From the NCBI GenBank assembly GCA_028023455.1, contig JAQFVV010000253.1, positions 1,062,469-1,126,468 of the forward strand: a stretch of DNA of 64,000 bases, read 5' to 3'. Origin of the DNA: Epiperipatus broadwayi (Eukaryota > Onychophora > Udeonychophora > Euonychophora > Peripatidae). The notes below the pieces were generated by a model. The model saw nothing but the letters and a program-made list of their open reading frames with translations. It ran no database searches and was not told the DNA's origin. This document shows, piece by piece, positions 34,869-45,964 of this stretch. Every line of letters begins with the position of its first letter. Positions within the stretch are counted from its first letter, which is position 1. Made by a program: the position numbers and the translations under genes.

Positions 34869-34980
34869 CATCACTTATGTACATAAAGAATATAAACATC
34901 ACTTGTGTGCATAAAGAATATAAATATCACTGTTGTCCATAAAGAATATAAACATCACTGTTGTCCATAAAGAATATAAA
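34869..34980 (+). repeat. 28-bp minisatellite, four copies
   Basis: Copies start at 34869, 34897, 34925 and 34953, consensus (C/T)ATCACTTGTGT, then CATAAAGAATATAAA. Copies 3 and 4 differ from 1 and 2 by the TGTTGTC variant. This suggests stepwise expansion. Confidence 0.9.
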
Positions 34981-37130
34981 ATATAAAATGAAGAGATGAA
35001 ACTCATTTTATCAGTGATATAGACAGTAGCGTACAATTTCTAGTTTTAGATAGACAAGAAGCCAATTGCTATGATGATTTCTTTTGTATCTTTTATTAGG
35101 ATGGATTTGTTTTTTATAGATGCCTTTGACATTTAGAACATTTGGGGTACAAGATAAAAATGAAGAAGTCATATCCAACATCTTTTGGAGATTGTGAAAC
35201 TGTGGATTATCTCAGGTAAGACATGTTATACTTGTTTAGAAAGATAATTTTGTGAGGAATACAAAGATATTATCACTGAAGAGGTAATTAGAATTTTAGT
35301 TAATTTTAATTTCCAAATTATAAACAAACAATAAAATAATAATTATTTTGGATGTGAAAATTTATTTTTTTCCTTATTTTTTATATCGTTATCACTATTT
35401 ATTTCATGCTTATTGTTTTTCTTACTTTTTCTAGTTTTTAGCAATGTAATTGTTTTTGCTCTAACATAATTAAAACTGAAGTTATTGTGAAAATTGTGTC
35501 TTAGGCCAGTATTTTAAAAAAATCAATATGGCGGCTTAGTCCCAAGCAAGTGTTCATATTAAAGACCGATGTGTATTTATTCAGACATTGTTTTGTTTTT
35601 TTATGACTACCATCTTTAGAACTGTTTATATATAGATTAATGAATCAAGAATAAAGATGCTATATAGATTTGATGGAATTATTAAGTTGAATAAATTAAA
35701 AGTAAAAGTAAGTACTTCACTCCATAGGTGCAGAATTTACAGTATGCTAATAATTAAGTTATTTTCACCTTTAGAAGGTAATTAGTGTTTTCTGTGCAAC
35801 ATGTAGAGGCTTGGTTTACTTTAACTAATTAAAGATCAAAAACTCAAATTCGTATTAGCCAGTGGAGGGAAAAAAGTCTTCAATAAATTTTGGATTGGAT
35901 AGTTATTAGCTTGAGAGTATAAACCAATTTTGTTACTTTAATAGCTTTTTAAGTAAAAATGTGTCCTTAAAATGGTGAGGCACAGCACAAAACTTCAAGG
36001 TTTCTTTTAACAAATTAAAACATAGAGTGTCTCATCATAGTAAAATAACTACTGTAACTAAATTAGTTGTATTCAAATAATTATTTTGCTTAATTTATTG
36101 CATAGAAGTCGAATTTAGATACCGTATCAATATGACATAAAAACATAAGCAAAGTTTTATTTAAAGATGCTCACAAAATTTTAAATTACAATGATAAGAT
36201 TATACAACTAATTAATATGTTATTCAATTTGTTGGTTGTGATATTATAGAGTTTATTATTGTAAAATCACTATCTTCGTTGGATTGGGTGTGTAAAATAA
36301 ATGAAGAATAAATGATTTTCTCAAAAGATATTTTATAGATAACTTGAGCTTCGATGTCTGAAATGAATAAAGAAAATAAGACTTTCCTGAAATATGTTTT
36401 ATAGGTAAAACTTGAGCATGGCCTTTGTGGAAGAGTTATATACCATTCATGTTATAAAGAGAATCTTATAATTATGTTTAAAAAATGCAATGTTAATTGT
36501 TTATTTAGAGAAATATGGGTGGAAAGTAGAATATATCGGAAAGTTGTAATTAGACAGTGTTGAAATATTCCGGAAAGAAAAGTTTTTTTTATAAAAGTTA
36601 AAAAATAGCATGACAAAATATGAAATAAAATAATAAATTAGCATTTTTAATATGAGAACATATTTGTTTTTCATAGATTGGTTTATATAGTCATAAAATT
36701 CTTTTCTAGTGTAGTATTATTACTTTTTTTTTTCTTTTATCATTTTGTCTTTTCTCTTGGAGTATAAATAACTATAGTCGTTCGTAATTGTCTATTGATA
36801 ATACTGATATATATTTAAAAATGATTGACTTTGTCATTCTTTATTATAATACTAATTCTTTAAACAAATTGAAGCATATAATATTCTGCCAAATTCTAAT
36901 GGTTTTTAGTGGGGAAAAAATTGCTAATTAAGCAATTTATATGATAAACTAACTCTACATAAATCTTTTATTGTATCTAAAAATAATAATAAATTTGAAT
37001 TGTTCACACTTTTATAGAATTATTAGTCGTTTTTTGAAATATAATGGAATTAAATTACAACATGTCACATTATATGCATTACTATCTAAAATTTGCTTAT
37101 ATATAATATTAAAAAAAAAAAAAAACTTAC
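34981..37130. other. Intron sequence, no gene seen
   Basis: A strong splice-donor-like CAGGTAAGAC at about 35213 has upstream acceptor-like sites, but every frame between them has a stop. No repeat family was recognised. The stretch ends at the donor of M13 exon 37313-37131. Confidence 0.4.
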
Positions 37131-37313
37131 ATGAGCCAATGAAATTTCAAAATTTATAATATCATCAATATCTTTTATATGATCTTGAGAAAGTTCATGT
37201 TTAATCACGGCCTTTATGATTTCTTTTATTAGTCTTTTGTAATCAAATTGTTGCTTTGTATATTTTTTGTTAAGTAAAAAAGCTGGTAATAACCCCAGTC
37301 TAGGTTGATTAAA
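37131..37313 (-). CDS. M13 metallopeptidase, internal exon (most 5' one seen)
   Basis: The minus-strand exon has an acceptor TATAATTGCAG (37315-37314) and a consensus donor CAT then GTAAGT (37130-37125). It encodes exactly 61 codons, phase 0 at both ends. The protein starts FNQPRLGLLPAFLLNKKY and ends DIINFEISLAH. That is the M13 QPxLGLPxxDYYL block (here FLLN replaces DYYLN), a helix with R-L-I-K-E-I, and the closing [FE]-x2-LA helix. It precedes the TVPDD exon. Members of the family have a short cytosolic tail, one membrane segment and a large ectodomain; that N-terminal part is not found in the window. Confidence 0.9.
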
Positions 37314-38633
37314 CTGCAATTATAAATACTTAAAATCAAATTTTCCATGTACCATCAATGGTGCATGGTACAATGAAGATTTAATAATACATATTTAAAA
37401 AGAGTCTATAAATTGTTTATTAATATATAATAGTATATTTTATGTTTAGCAATATGTAAAGCTACGAATATAAACGCATTCAAGAAACTAACAAGTTCGG
37501 TAATAATATTAAGACAATTCTCAAGCAAAATTTCTAAAGGATTATTGTCAATACTAATCTATTTTGTTAGATAAAAAACAATGAAATGGATTAGCACTAA
37601 TATAACAAATATTGATATTGTTTGCAAGTTCATTTAAATGTTTCTTTTTAAAATCTTACTTGTGAATTGTCTTAGTAATGTATTCAGACTTCTTAGTTCT
37701 GTAAATGGGGATAATAAATGTAAATATAAAAGTAATAGATTAATACAGCTAATTTTATTATTTTAAATGAAAACTATGATGATTTTTCTTTTATTTAATT
37801 GAAACTATTATTTTTTCAGTTGCATTTCTTTTGTAAAAACATAACTTAATGGAAAGTATCTAAAGGCTATATAACCATAATTTAATATATAGATTGTAAC
37901 TGACAGAGATTACAAGCTTTATTGCTTTGAAAAGTCAACCCAGAATTTAAAACTGAAACCAGCTTTGATTTAGCTATAAAAACACTTAACATGATCCTAG
38001 AACAATGGATTGGTATTTCTGCTAGTCTTAATACACCCCTTTTTAAATTCCTAATTTATTTATCTATATTTCTGATTGTAACTCAGGTAATCATAAGACT
38101 TCATACAAGTGATTATTTTCAAGAATACTGCATTAGTCTGCCTATAACTTGTAGCAATTTATAGACATTATCTTTGTAAATATAAAAACCTCTCATTTTA
38201 CCATCAAAATATAACTACATTAGTATCACATATATTACCATGATACATATATATAATCAAAAAGGTGTTAAAATATTAATAAATACAAATGCATACAAAT
38301 ATACAAGGTTAAATTTAATATTCTGTCTATTTAATATATAAAATCATAAACCACATTATTACTACATACATATTTCTCTCTTATTGATGCCACATATAAT
38401 GAACTCATACTGTACTCTCCAACACCATGTTGGCTACTTAAAAAAATAAATTGTTTGTACTAAAATTAAGAAATTTTATTCATTATATCTCACCTGTATA
38501 CCAATATATATAACCTTATTAGAATTTTGTTAATGATAAAATATAAATCTACTGTGACATTGTCTCTTTAAAACATTTAATCGATATTATTTCACATTAT
38601 GATCGAAATTAATTAAAAAGATAATATATATAT
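37314..38633. other. Intron sequence upstream of the first M13 exon seen
   Basis: Searched for an earlier M13 exon ending in phase 0. A short splice-bounded stretch near 37657-37700 (minus) has a stop in the required frame. Nothing else is supported. Confidence 0.4.
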
Positions 38634-41490
38634 TGTACCGGTCAAAATTGTCTGTCCACATAACAAGATTTAGCATCTAGGCAAAAGTACCTTGAGTCCA
38701 CTCATGTGTAAGATACATATGTCAGGAACAATCATGAACTCTGTCCTGGATGCCCAGATTCCAGGTTCAATTATGTAGCTGATGATAGTAGAATATTTAA
38801 TTTACCACCGGCCGATATCGCACAGCGGGGAAACAAAGAGACTCAGGGGAAAATCATGACAAATGTGTATATACATTATAAAACAGACAAGCACTTATGC
38901 TTAACTTTAGTGGGATCTTACATCATTTCACAAATCATGATATTTAAAATTTAACTAAATCAATTAACTAAGAATAAGTAATGATAAGATGCTTAGTTTT
39001 AAAATTATATTTAATAATGAACAAATAGAAATAAAAAAATATACATTTGAATTATATTAAATGGTGATTAACCTCATATTAGAAATAAGTTATATTGTGC
39101 ATACTCACACTTGAGCATAAGTATTTACAAATAAGTTATGAAGAATTTTGATGCAGCATAATGACATTTCAATTAATCTAGCGCATTTATAAAGTGTACA
39201 ATTATAATGATTCACCCGAATTACAAACAAAAACACAACCTTGACTGATCCCAGGATGGGTTACATAATTGTCGGGTAACTAACCAACCAAGCTATCATA
39301 AGTTTAATATATAAGAAAATATAATTTTTAATAAAGATTTATTTACTTTATTTGCATGACGATCATATGTGGGATTATTTCTCTAAATTATATATATAGA
39401 GTCGTTAAGTGACACATCAAAAGTTATTTAATTTATGAGATATGTTTAGTTAGACCATAACATTAAATACAGATATTTATAGGTCTGAGCTTTTTAAATA
39501 GAGGGATCTAATATAAAATGTCATGATGTTAGCTTAATGGCCAAAAATTTGTGGATCCAATTTTTTGAGGTGCTTTATCATATTACAGAAGAAAACAGTC
39601 TAGCCGACTTGACACCCCACATTTTGTAAAATCGGTTGACAAAAGGTCCTCAGACAGAATTGCAATGAACCAAACATTGCCAGAATTATCCCATGCATTG
39701 CTCTCATTACATGAAAATATGTAGGGTCCAGGGACATTCATCGCCCTGTTTATGATCTGAAACAAAGATGAGACAACTTGGGCATTCTGACACACATCTC
39801 TAGATAAAGCTTAATACCATGAAAAGTGGCCTATGCTAAGAACACTTTGGATCAGACTAATAACTAGTCAAATATCTATAATTAAGCTTATAACCTATAA
39901 TGATAACATCAAAGATAATGGTATGATCATATTTATTAAACGTAAGTTAAAGACATTATTAAAAAAGTATTTTTAATACCAACAAAAGTTCTAAATCCCC
40001 TCCACCCTTTCATTACACTTATTTAATGAAACCCCACATATGTATAACATAGTATACAATAAAGTCTAAGGTGTGCTTTAAGAAAAATATTCATATGTTT
40101 AGATGGGCGAGAATAAAGACATAAAAAAATAATATATATATTTAACATATTTGTTTGCATTAATATTGCATTCTTATGGAGATTATTAACATTGCATAAA
40201 TCGTAAACTAATCAAAGGTGAAACTTTATGTCTCCCTCTGTTGTTTACACAAAAATATAATAATTAGCAAAACATTTTTTTAAAAAAAAAAAATCTCCCA
40301 ACCTAGCAAGCATTATAGTTTTAAAAGTAAAAACAAACTAATTAATTATCTAATGCAAGGAGCTAAGATAAAAATAACTATGCTGGCGAGGTGGGAGTTC
40401 AGTGAAACATCATTTAGAATAGACAAAATATTAATAAAATAATTGCTGCATTAAATTAAAAATGAAAGAAATTACGAGGCTAATCAAAATGGTTATAGAA
40501 TAAAATAGACTATAAAAGTTACAAATAATTAATATTAAATTCTTTTATATTTTAAGAATTAATCAGGAGAAAGTTCTGAATTCATAAAGGTGGCACTTTA
40601 CAGCATTACCTTTAGAAAGCAGGTAGCAGATCATCTGGATGATTTTCATGGTAGAGCAGCAGGTTCACAGATGTTCATCATTAGTGGTGGGCTGGCTAAA
40701 GTTGAGTTGGCCTAGTCATGAAGAGAAGTTGTTTCTTGAAAATTTGAGTGACGTAGATTCGTTTGGTGGATGCCTTATGAATCTACATACTCTCCCTGAT
40801 GACTGAATTTGGGCCCTATTTATATGACTCCGGTTTATCTAAGGAATGCTATTAAGTTGAATACCTGTGGCTATAAAATAATACTGCAGAACAGCTTTTA
40901 GTAAGGAATTTCTCCTTTGTTAATCAGGTAGTGTAAAACAATGCAAACAAATTAGTATTTTTGAAACAATTGTTCTAAATCTATTTCTAGCTCAGAAATA
41001 GATTTTACCAAGTGATAAGTTTTGCTAATGAAATTTATTTAATTTTCTAATAGAGATAATAATTTAATCATGCTAATTGATTTTGGTTTACAAAGCTTTT
41101 ACAAGCTACCAAGCCGATTGCATCATCCCACCCACCATTACCTATATACATATTTTTAGTACATAAAATTTTAAATATACATTTTCATATAACATATACA
41201 AACATAAATATTAATTTATACCTAATCCCCTATCACTCATAATATATATGTGATTTATGTACATATACGACCTATTAAAATTATGTGAAATATTATTATT
41301 GATTTATTTAATTCAAGCTTATTAAATCTCTTGTTAACATTTATTTTGAATACAAAATTTTAAAAAAATTAAACTGAATAGGTATGTATATATATATGTA
41401 GGACTGTGATTTGAATCCAGTTTGGTGGTGAGGGATCAGATAGAACTGTGAAATGTGTGAAATGTAATCTGAATCTCAGATTCTGTTTCA
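38634..41490 (-). mobile_element. Family A solo LTR, copy 2
   Basis: Colinear with A1 over its full length (minus-strand start TGAAACAG at 41490, end GGTACA at 38634), with small indels such as a missing stretch near 40425. Left flank is ATAT but the right flank is TTTT, so no target duplication is visible, unlike A1. Reading frames are not conserved relative to A1. Confidence 0.7.
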
Positions 41491-42040
41491 TTTTCTCAAA
41501 CTTAATAAAAAAAATGTTTAAAAAAAATTGCCTTACTTGCCGGTCCAAATGACAATGAAACAACCATGTTTGGATGAGTACTAAGTGGATAAGATTGTTC
41601 ATTATGACTTACTCTATCATAATAAATTTCCTATAAACAAAATTTTCCAGTCATTATGTGTTTTCCAAAATGTGCATGCACCTTTAAGCAAAAATAAATA
41701 AATGAAAACTTTAATTTCCTTTTTTTGTGTGTGGGTGTGCATGCATGTGTGTCTACATATATTTTCAAATGGGTATGCACCATTCCCCCCCCCTTCATAA
41801 CTCTATTCTACCCTGCTACCTTTTCTCTGCTTTCTCTTTTGGGTTATGGTTGTTTCTTAGCACCTGAAACAGACATAATTTATTAGTAACATTCTTATAT
41901 ATAACATCAAGATCTGTTGGGTGACTATCATATTTGCTTTCAAATTCTGATCATTGCTATAACATCTAATATATTCACTTCACTACCCATTGGCAAAATT
42001 TATAATAGTATTACTACCAGGCACCAGCCAATGGAGTGTG

Positions 42041-42041
<1 letters not shown>
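41491..42041. other. Spacer between A2 and the PLE palindrome
   Basis: No conserved frame. Contains C-rich and GT-rich low-complexity patches (41720-41800). Confidence 0.4.

Positions 42042-42122
<81 letters not shown>
42042..42122. repeat. (TA)n microsatellite at one end of the PLE palindrome
   Basis: About 80 bp of uninterrupted TA. Apparent ORFs across it (runs of IYIYIY) are artefacts. Confidence 0.95.
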
Positions 42123-42125
<3 letters not shown>

Positions 42126-42499
42126 GCAAAACCATAAAACAATACAGTACTAGATTAAATTCAAAATTTTCCAAAATCCTTACACAACCATGGTTTCATC
42201 TACTACAAATAGACCTTCTCAAGTGAAAATCAACCTAAAGGAAAACATATATATATACAAACAAACAAACCTTCCCATAATTCATTTCAAACTCCACCTT
42301 CCCTTAATATCAAAAGAAGTCTTCATAAGATTGATAGCCTCAGAATCAAGGAGTTTTATCATCAAAGTCTCCTTTATTCTTCTTTTTAACTCATTCTTTT
42401 CATAAAAAATAACCGAAGCATTACCAAACAATATTCTATGACCTGTATTCAATTCATGAATATATAAAGCTGAGTTAAGATACCTATGTTTAACTCTAC

Positions 42500-43365
42500 T
42501 TATATGAACCTTAACCCTTTCATTAAGCTAAATTTACTCTGGCCTACATAAAATTTACCACAACTACATGGAATTTTATAAACAATACCAGGAATAGACC
42601 TACTATCAATAGACTGCTTTGAACCATTAAGTAATGAATTCAAATCAGAACCTTTCCTCCATGCAACCTTCTTTCCACCTAGCAAATGACTATTCCTATA
42701 AACCAAATTATAAATTGATGCTTTAAATGGTAAAGACATATAATCATCATCCTTACCAACAAAATTCTTATCATCCAAATCACGACTATAAACATTATTA
42801 TTAAATACCACTTTTTTAATAAAATCATGACTATAACCCAATTCTACATATTCAGCAGCAAATTGACTTTTTGAATATCAGCATCATTATTAAAATTATT
42901 AAGCCTTCTATTCCGACAACAAAAATTCAACAAAGACATTTTTTTATGTATAAAAGGCTGATAACTATCAGGCCTAATCATATTTCTCAAATTTTTAGGT
43001 TTTATAAAATGACTACAAAACAAAACATCATTAACCTTCTCAACATTTAAATCTAAAAACTTTAATTTTACAAAATCAAAACCACCCCCCTCAATTGTAA
43101 ACTTAATATTAGAATCAAAACCATTCAATCCACATAAAAACTCTTCTAATTTCTCTTTCTGAATAACAAACAAACAATCATCAACATACCTAACAAATAA
43201 TTTAATAGAACCTGAAAACATATTAATAATACTACACTCCAAATAATCAATATAGACAGCACACATCAATGGAGAAATGACATAACCAATAACCCAACCT
43301 TCTCTAATCTTATAAAACACATCATTAGACATAAAATACATTGAATCCTCTAACAGCAAAAGCAA
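42500..43365 (-). pseudogene. PLE reverse transcriptase plus GIY-YIG, left arm
   Basis: Reading leftward, 43365-42844 encodes RT palm sequence: GWVIGYVISPLMCAVYIDYL, then RYVDDCLFVIQ with the catalytic YVDD intact, and an IEGGGFDF segment. A lost A in the IQK run (near 42868) shifts the frame. 42841-42500 then gives SIPGIVYKIPCSCGKFYVGQ (GIY-YIG core) and a second frameshift after QSKFSL. The right arm is intact at both of these sites. The 5' RT fingers are missing. The element would encode a combined RT and endonuclease. Confidence 0.85.
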
Positions 43366-43485
43366 ATCATGAAAAACCTTAATCTTATCTGCAGAAAAAC
43401 ATTCTAATTTTTTTTAAATGTTTTTCTTTCAATTTTAAAAAAATTAGAATGTTTTTCTGCAGATAAGATTAAGGTTTTTCATGAT

Positions 43486-44570
43486 TTGCTTTTGCTGTTA
43501 GAGGATTCAATGTATTTTATGTCTAATGATGTGTTTTATAAGATTAGAGAAGGTTGGGTTATTGGTTATGTCATTTCTCCATTGATGTGTGCTGTCTATA
43601 TTGATTATTTGGAGTGTAGTATTATTAATATGTTTTCAGGTTCTATTAAATTATTTGTTAGGTATGTTGATGATTGTTTGTTTGTTATTCAGAAAGAGAA
43701 ATTAGAAGAGTTTTTATGTGGATTGAATGGTTTTGATTCTAATATTAAGTTTACAATTGAGGGGGTGGTTTTGATTTTGTAAAATTAAAGTTTTTAGATT
43801 TAAATGTTGAGAAGGTTAATGATGTTTTGTTTTGTAGTCATTTTATAAAACCTAAAAATTTGAGAAATATGATTAGGCCTGATAGTTATCAGCCTTTTAT
43901 ACATAAAAAAATGTCTTTGTTGAATTTTTGTTGTCGGAATAGAAGGCTTAATAATTTTAATAATGATGCTGATATTCAAAAAAGTCAATTTGCTGCTGAA
44001 TATGTAGAATTGGGTTATAGTCATGATTTTATTAAAAAAGTGGTATTTAATAATAATGTTTATAGTCGTGATTTGGATGATAAGAATTTTGTTGGTAAGG
44101 ATGATGATTATATGTCTTTACCATTTAAAGCATCAATTTATAATTTGGTTTATAGGAATAGTCATTTGTTAGGTGGAAAGAAGGTTGCATGGAGGAAAGG
44201 TTCTGATTTGAATTCATTACTTAATGGTTCAAAGCAGTCTATTGATAGTAGGTCTATTCCTGGTATTGTTTATAAAATTCCATGTAGTTGTGGTAAATTT
44301 TATGTAGGCCAGAGTAAATTTAGCCTTAAGGAAAGGGTTAAGGTTCATATAAGTAGAGTTAAACATAGGTATCTTAACTCAGCTTTATATATTCATGAAT
44401 TGAATACAGGTCATAGAATATTGTTTGACAATGCTTCGGTTATTTTTTATGAAAAGAATGAGTTAAAAAGAAGAATAAAGGAGACTTTGATGATAAAACT
44501 CCTTGATTCTGAGGCTATCAATCTTATGAAGACTTCTTTTGATATTAAGGGAAGGTGGAGTTTGAAATGA
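43486..44570 (+). pseudogene. PLE reverse transcriptase plus GIY-YIG, right arm
   Basis: 43486-43782 holds the same palm region with YVDD, but a missing G in the glycine run (near 43765) truncates it at EGVVLIL. 43827-44570 is open for 247 codons: RT C-terminus (RPDSYQPFIHKKMSLLNF), then the endonuclease with IVYKIPCSCGKFYVGQSKF, KERVKVH, a KRRIKETLMIKLLDSEAIN helix and a final GRWSLK. GIY-YIG key residues (both Tyr, YVG, Arg and Glu) are present. A single base therefore separates two otherwise intact parts, yet the 5' end is absent, so it cannot be autonomous. Confidence 0.85.
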
Positions 44571-44768
44571 ATTATGGGAAGGTTTGTTTGTTTGTATATA
44601 TATATGTTTTCCTTTAGGTTGATTTTCACTTGAGAAGGTCTATTTGTAGTAGATGAAACCATGGTTGTGTAAGGATTTTGGTAAAATTTTGAATTTAATC
44701 TAGTACTGTATTGTTTTATGGTTTTGCATTTTTATTTTTTGCTAGTATAGTGTTAGACAGTTTTGGTG

Positions 44769-44769
<1 letters not shown>

Positions 44770-44811
<42 letters not shown>
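44770..44811. repeat. (TA)n microsatellite at the other end of the PLE palindrome
   Basis: About 42 bp of TA, in the mirrored position of the tract at 42042-42122. Confidence 0.9.
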
Positions 44812-44813
<2 letters not shown>

Positions 44814-45080
44814 AGTTTGAACCTATGTGCATGATTTTCAATTGAGATCCACTATTACATTATTTTACCATTTTTCTTTTCTCTACACATATATACATAT
44901 ATATTTAAGCTGTCTTTAATTAAAATTTTAGTTACATAATGTACACCAAAAAAACCATCTGTGTTGCTCATATAAACAGTACATAAATATAAAAAAAAAC
45001 TTTACTTGTTTATGACATTTTCAAATTGTCATTTTCACTACTTTTACATAAAACATATTTCTACATTTCTCACATATATA

Positions 45081-45891
45081 TTGTAACGATATATAAATAT
45101 GTTGTTACATTAATTTAAAATAAAAACTTAAAAGTTCGCAAATAAAAGTAAAAAACTAAACGCTAAAATTAAAATGTTTGTTAAACGTATATACATTCGC
45201 ACAGATGCCAAACTTTAAAAATATTTTTTTTAAAAAAAAAACAAATAAATAAGTATTTGAACGTACTTTTTTATAAAAAAAAAGTACAAGATTTAAAAAT
45301 AAAAACAGGTATTAATTAATTCTTGTAATCTGTAAATGGAAAGGATTGTTTATAAATTGTTTGAAAAGCAAGCTAGCCTTGGGCTCTTGTATAATTAAAA
45401 TGATCTGATGAAAAATAGATAAGAAGAAAAGAGAAATTAGCTTGACCAATGGAAGCACTAAGCCTTGGATCGGACCCTAACGAAAGTGATGGATTAGTGA
45501 CGTTTTGTTGATTGAATCCATGTGATAATATAAAAAGGGAAATAGTTTTTTCTGACAGTTCCAGTGTTGTGTGTTTGAGAGTTGTGGTAGGACGCACATA
45601 CCACACTCTCTATTTAAAAAAGAAAAAGGAAAAGACTGTGATACCTTGAACCAGCTATTGCCATCTCCAGAACATTATCTTCCAATGGAGGCATCATGGC
45701 AATTAAAAGCAGAAAACTGGACTCTTCTACCGTAAGCTATATTGACATGAACTCTAAATTTAAAAATAATTAAGAACTTTCATTCAAGCTTATGAACTTC
45801 CATCTGACTTTTTTAAGTTTAAAATCAAATTAATAATGTTTAATTTTATATGTTTTCCGATTGATAAAAATCATTTCCATTTTTTTTAACA
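45081..45891 (+). mobile_element. Family F partial LTR, plus orientation
   Basis: Starts TGTAACGATATATAAATATG and matches, inverted, the first 770 bp of the minus-strand LTR at 47956-47187. It stops abruptly where the internal leader of the minus-strand element begins (about 45892). So two LTR starts face each other around one LTR end plus primer-binding site. The 77-codon frame 45606-45373 is mirrored at 47432-47668 only because the DNA is duplicated. Confidence 0.7.
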
Positions 45892-45946
45892 CATAAAAAT
45901 TTCATCATCATCAATTTCCCATCTCAGGGTCAATCTCTGAGGTAAG

Positions 45947-45964
45947 GCCCCACGTTGGGTGCCA
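45947..45964 (-). other. Primer-binding site complementary to tRNA-Lys
   Basis: The minus strand reads TGGCACCCAACGTGGGGC directly after the LTR end. This is 17 of 18 identical to the complement of the 3' end of metazoan tRNA-Lys(CUU), with one T for C change on the plus strand. It fixes the LTR as a 5' LTR on the minus strand. The following leader (45944-45892) is short and then truncated. Confidence 0.75.

Larger units (their letters stand above)
42123..44735. mobile_element. Penelope-like element palindrome (two head-to-head copies)
   Basis: The left arm (about 42123-43416, minus orientation) and right arm (about 43437-44735, plus orientation) are nearly identical inverted copies around a roughly 20-bp centre near 43417-43436. 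Each copy is 5'-truncated within the reverse transcriptase and runs to the GIY-YIG end and 3' UTR. Both outer ends meet (TA)n tracts (42042-42122 and 44770-44811). Arm differences are mostly single-base indels, which suggests a young structure. Confidence 0.9.

Noticed and set aside
35101-35214. Possible exon ending in a strong CAG/GTAAGA donor
   Set aside because: Every frame between the candidate acceptors and the donor contains a stop.
41917-42226. Open frames with IYIYIY runs
   Set aside because: Produced by the (TA)n microsatellite.
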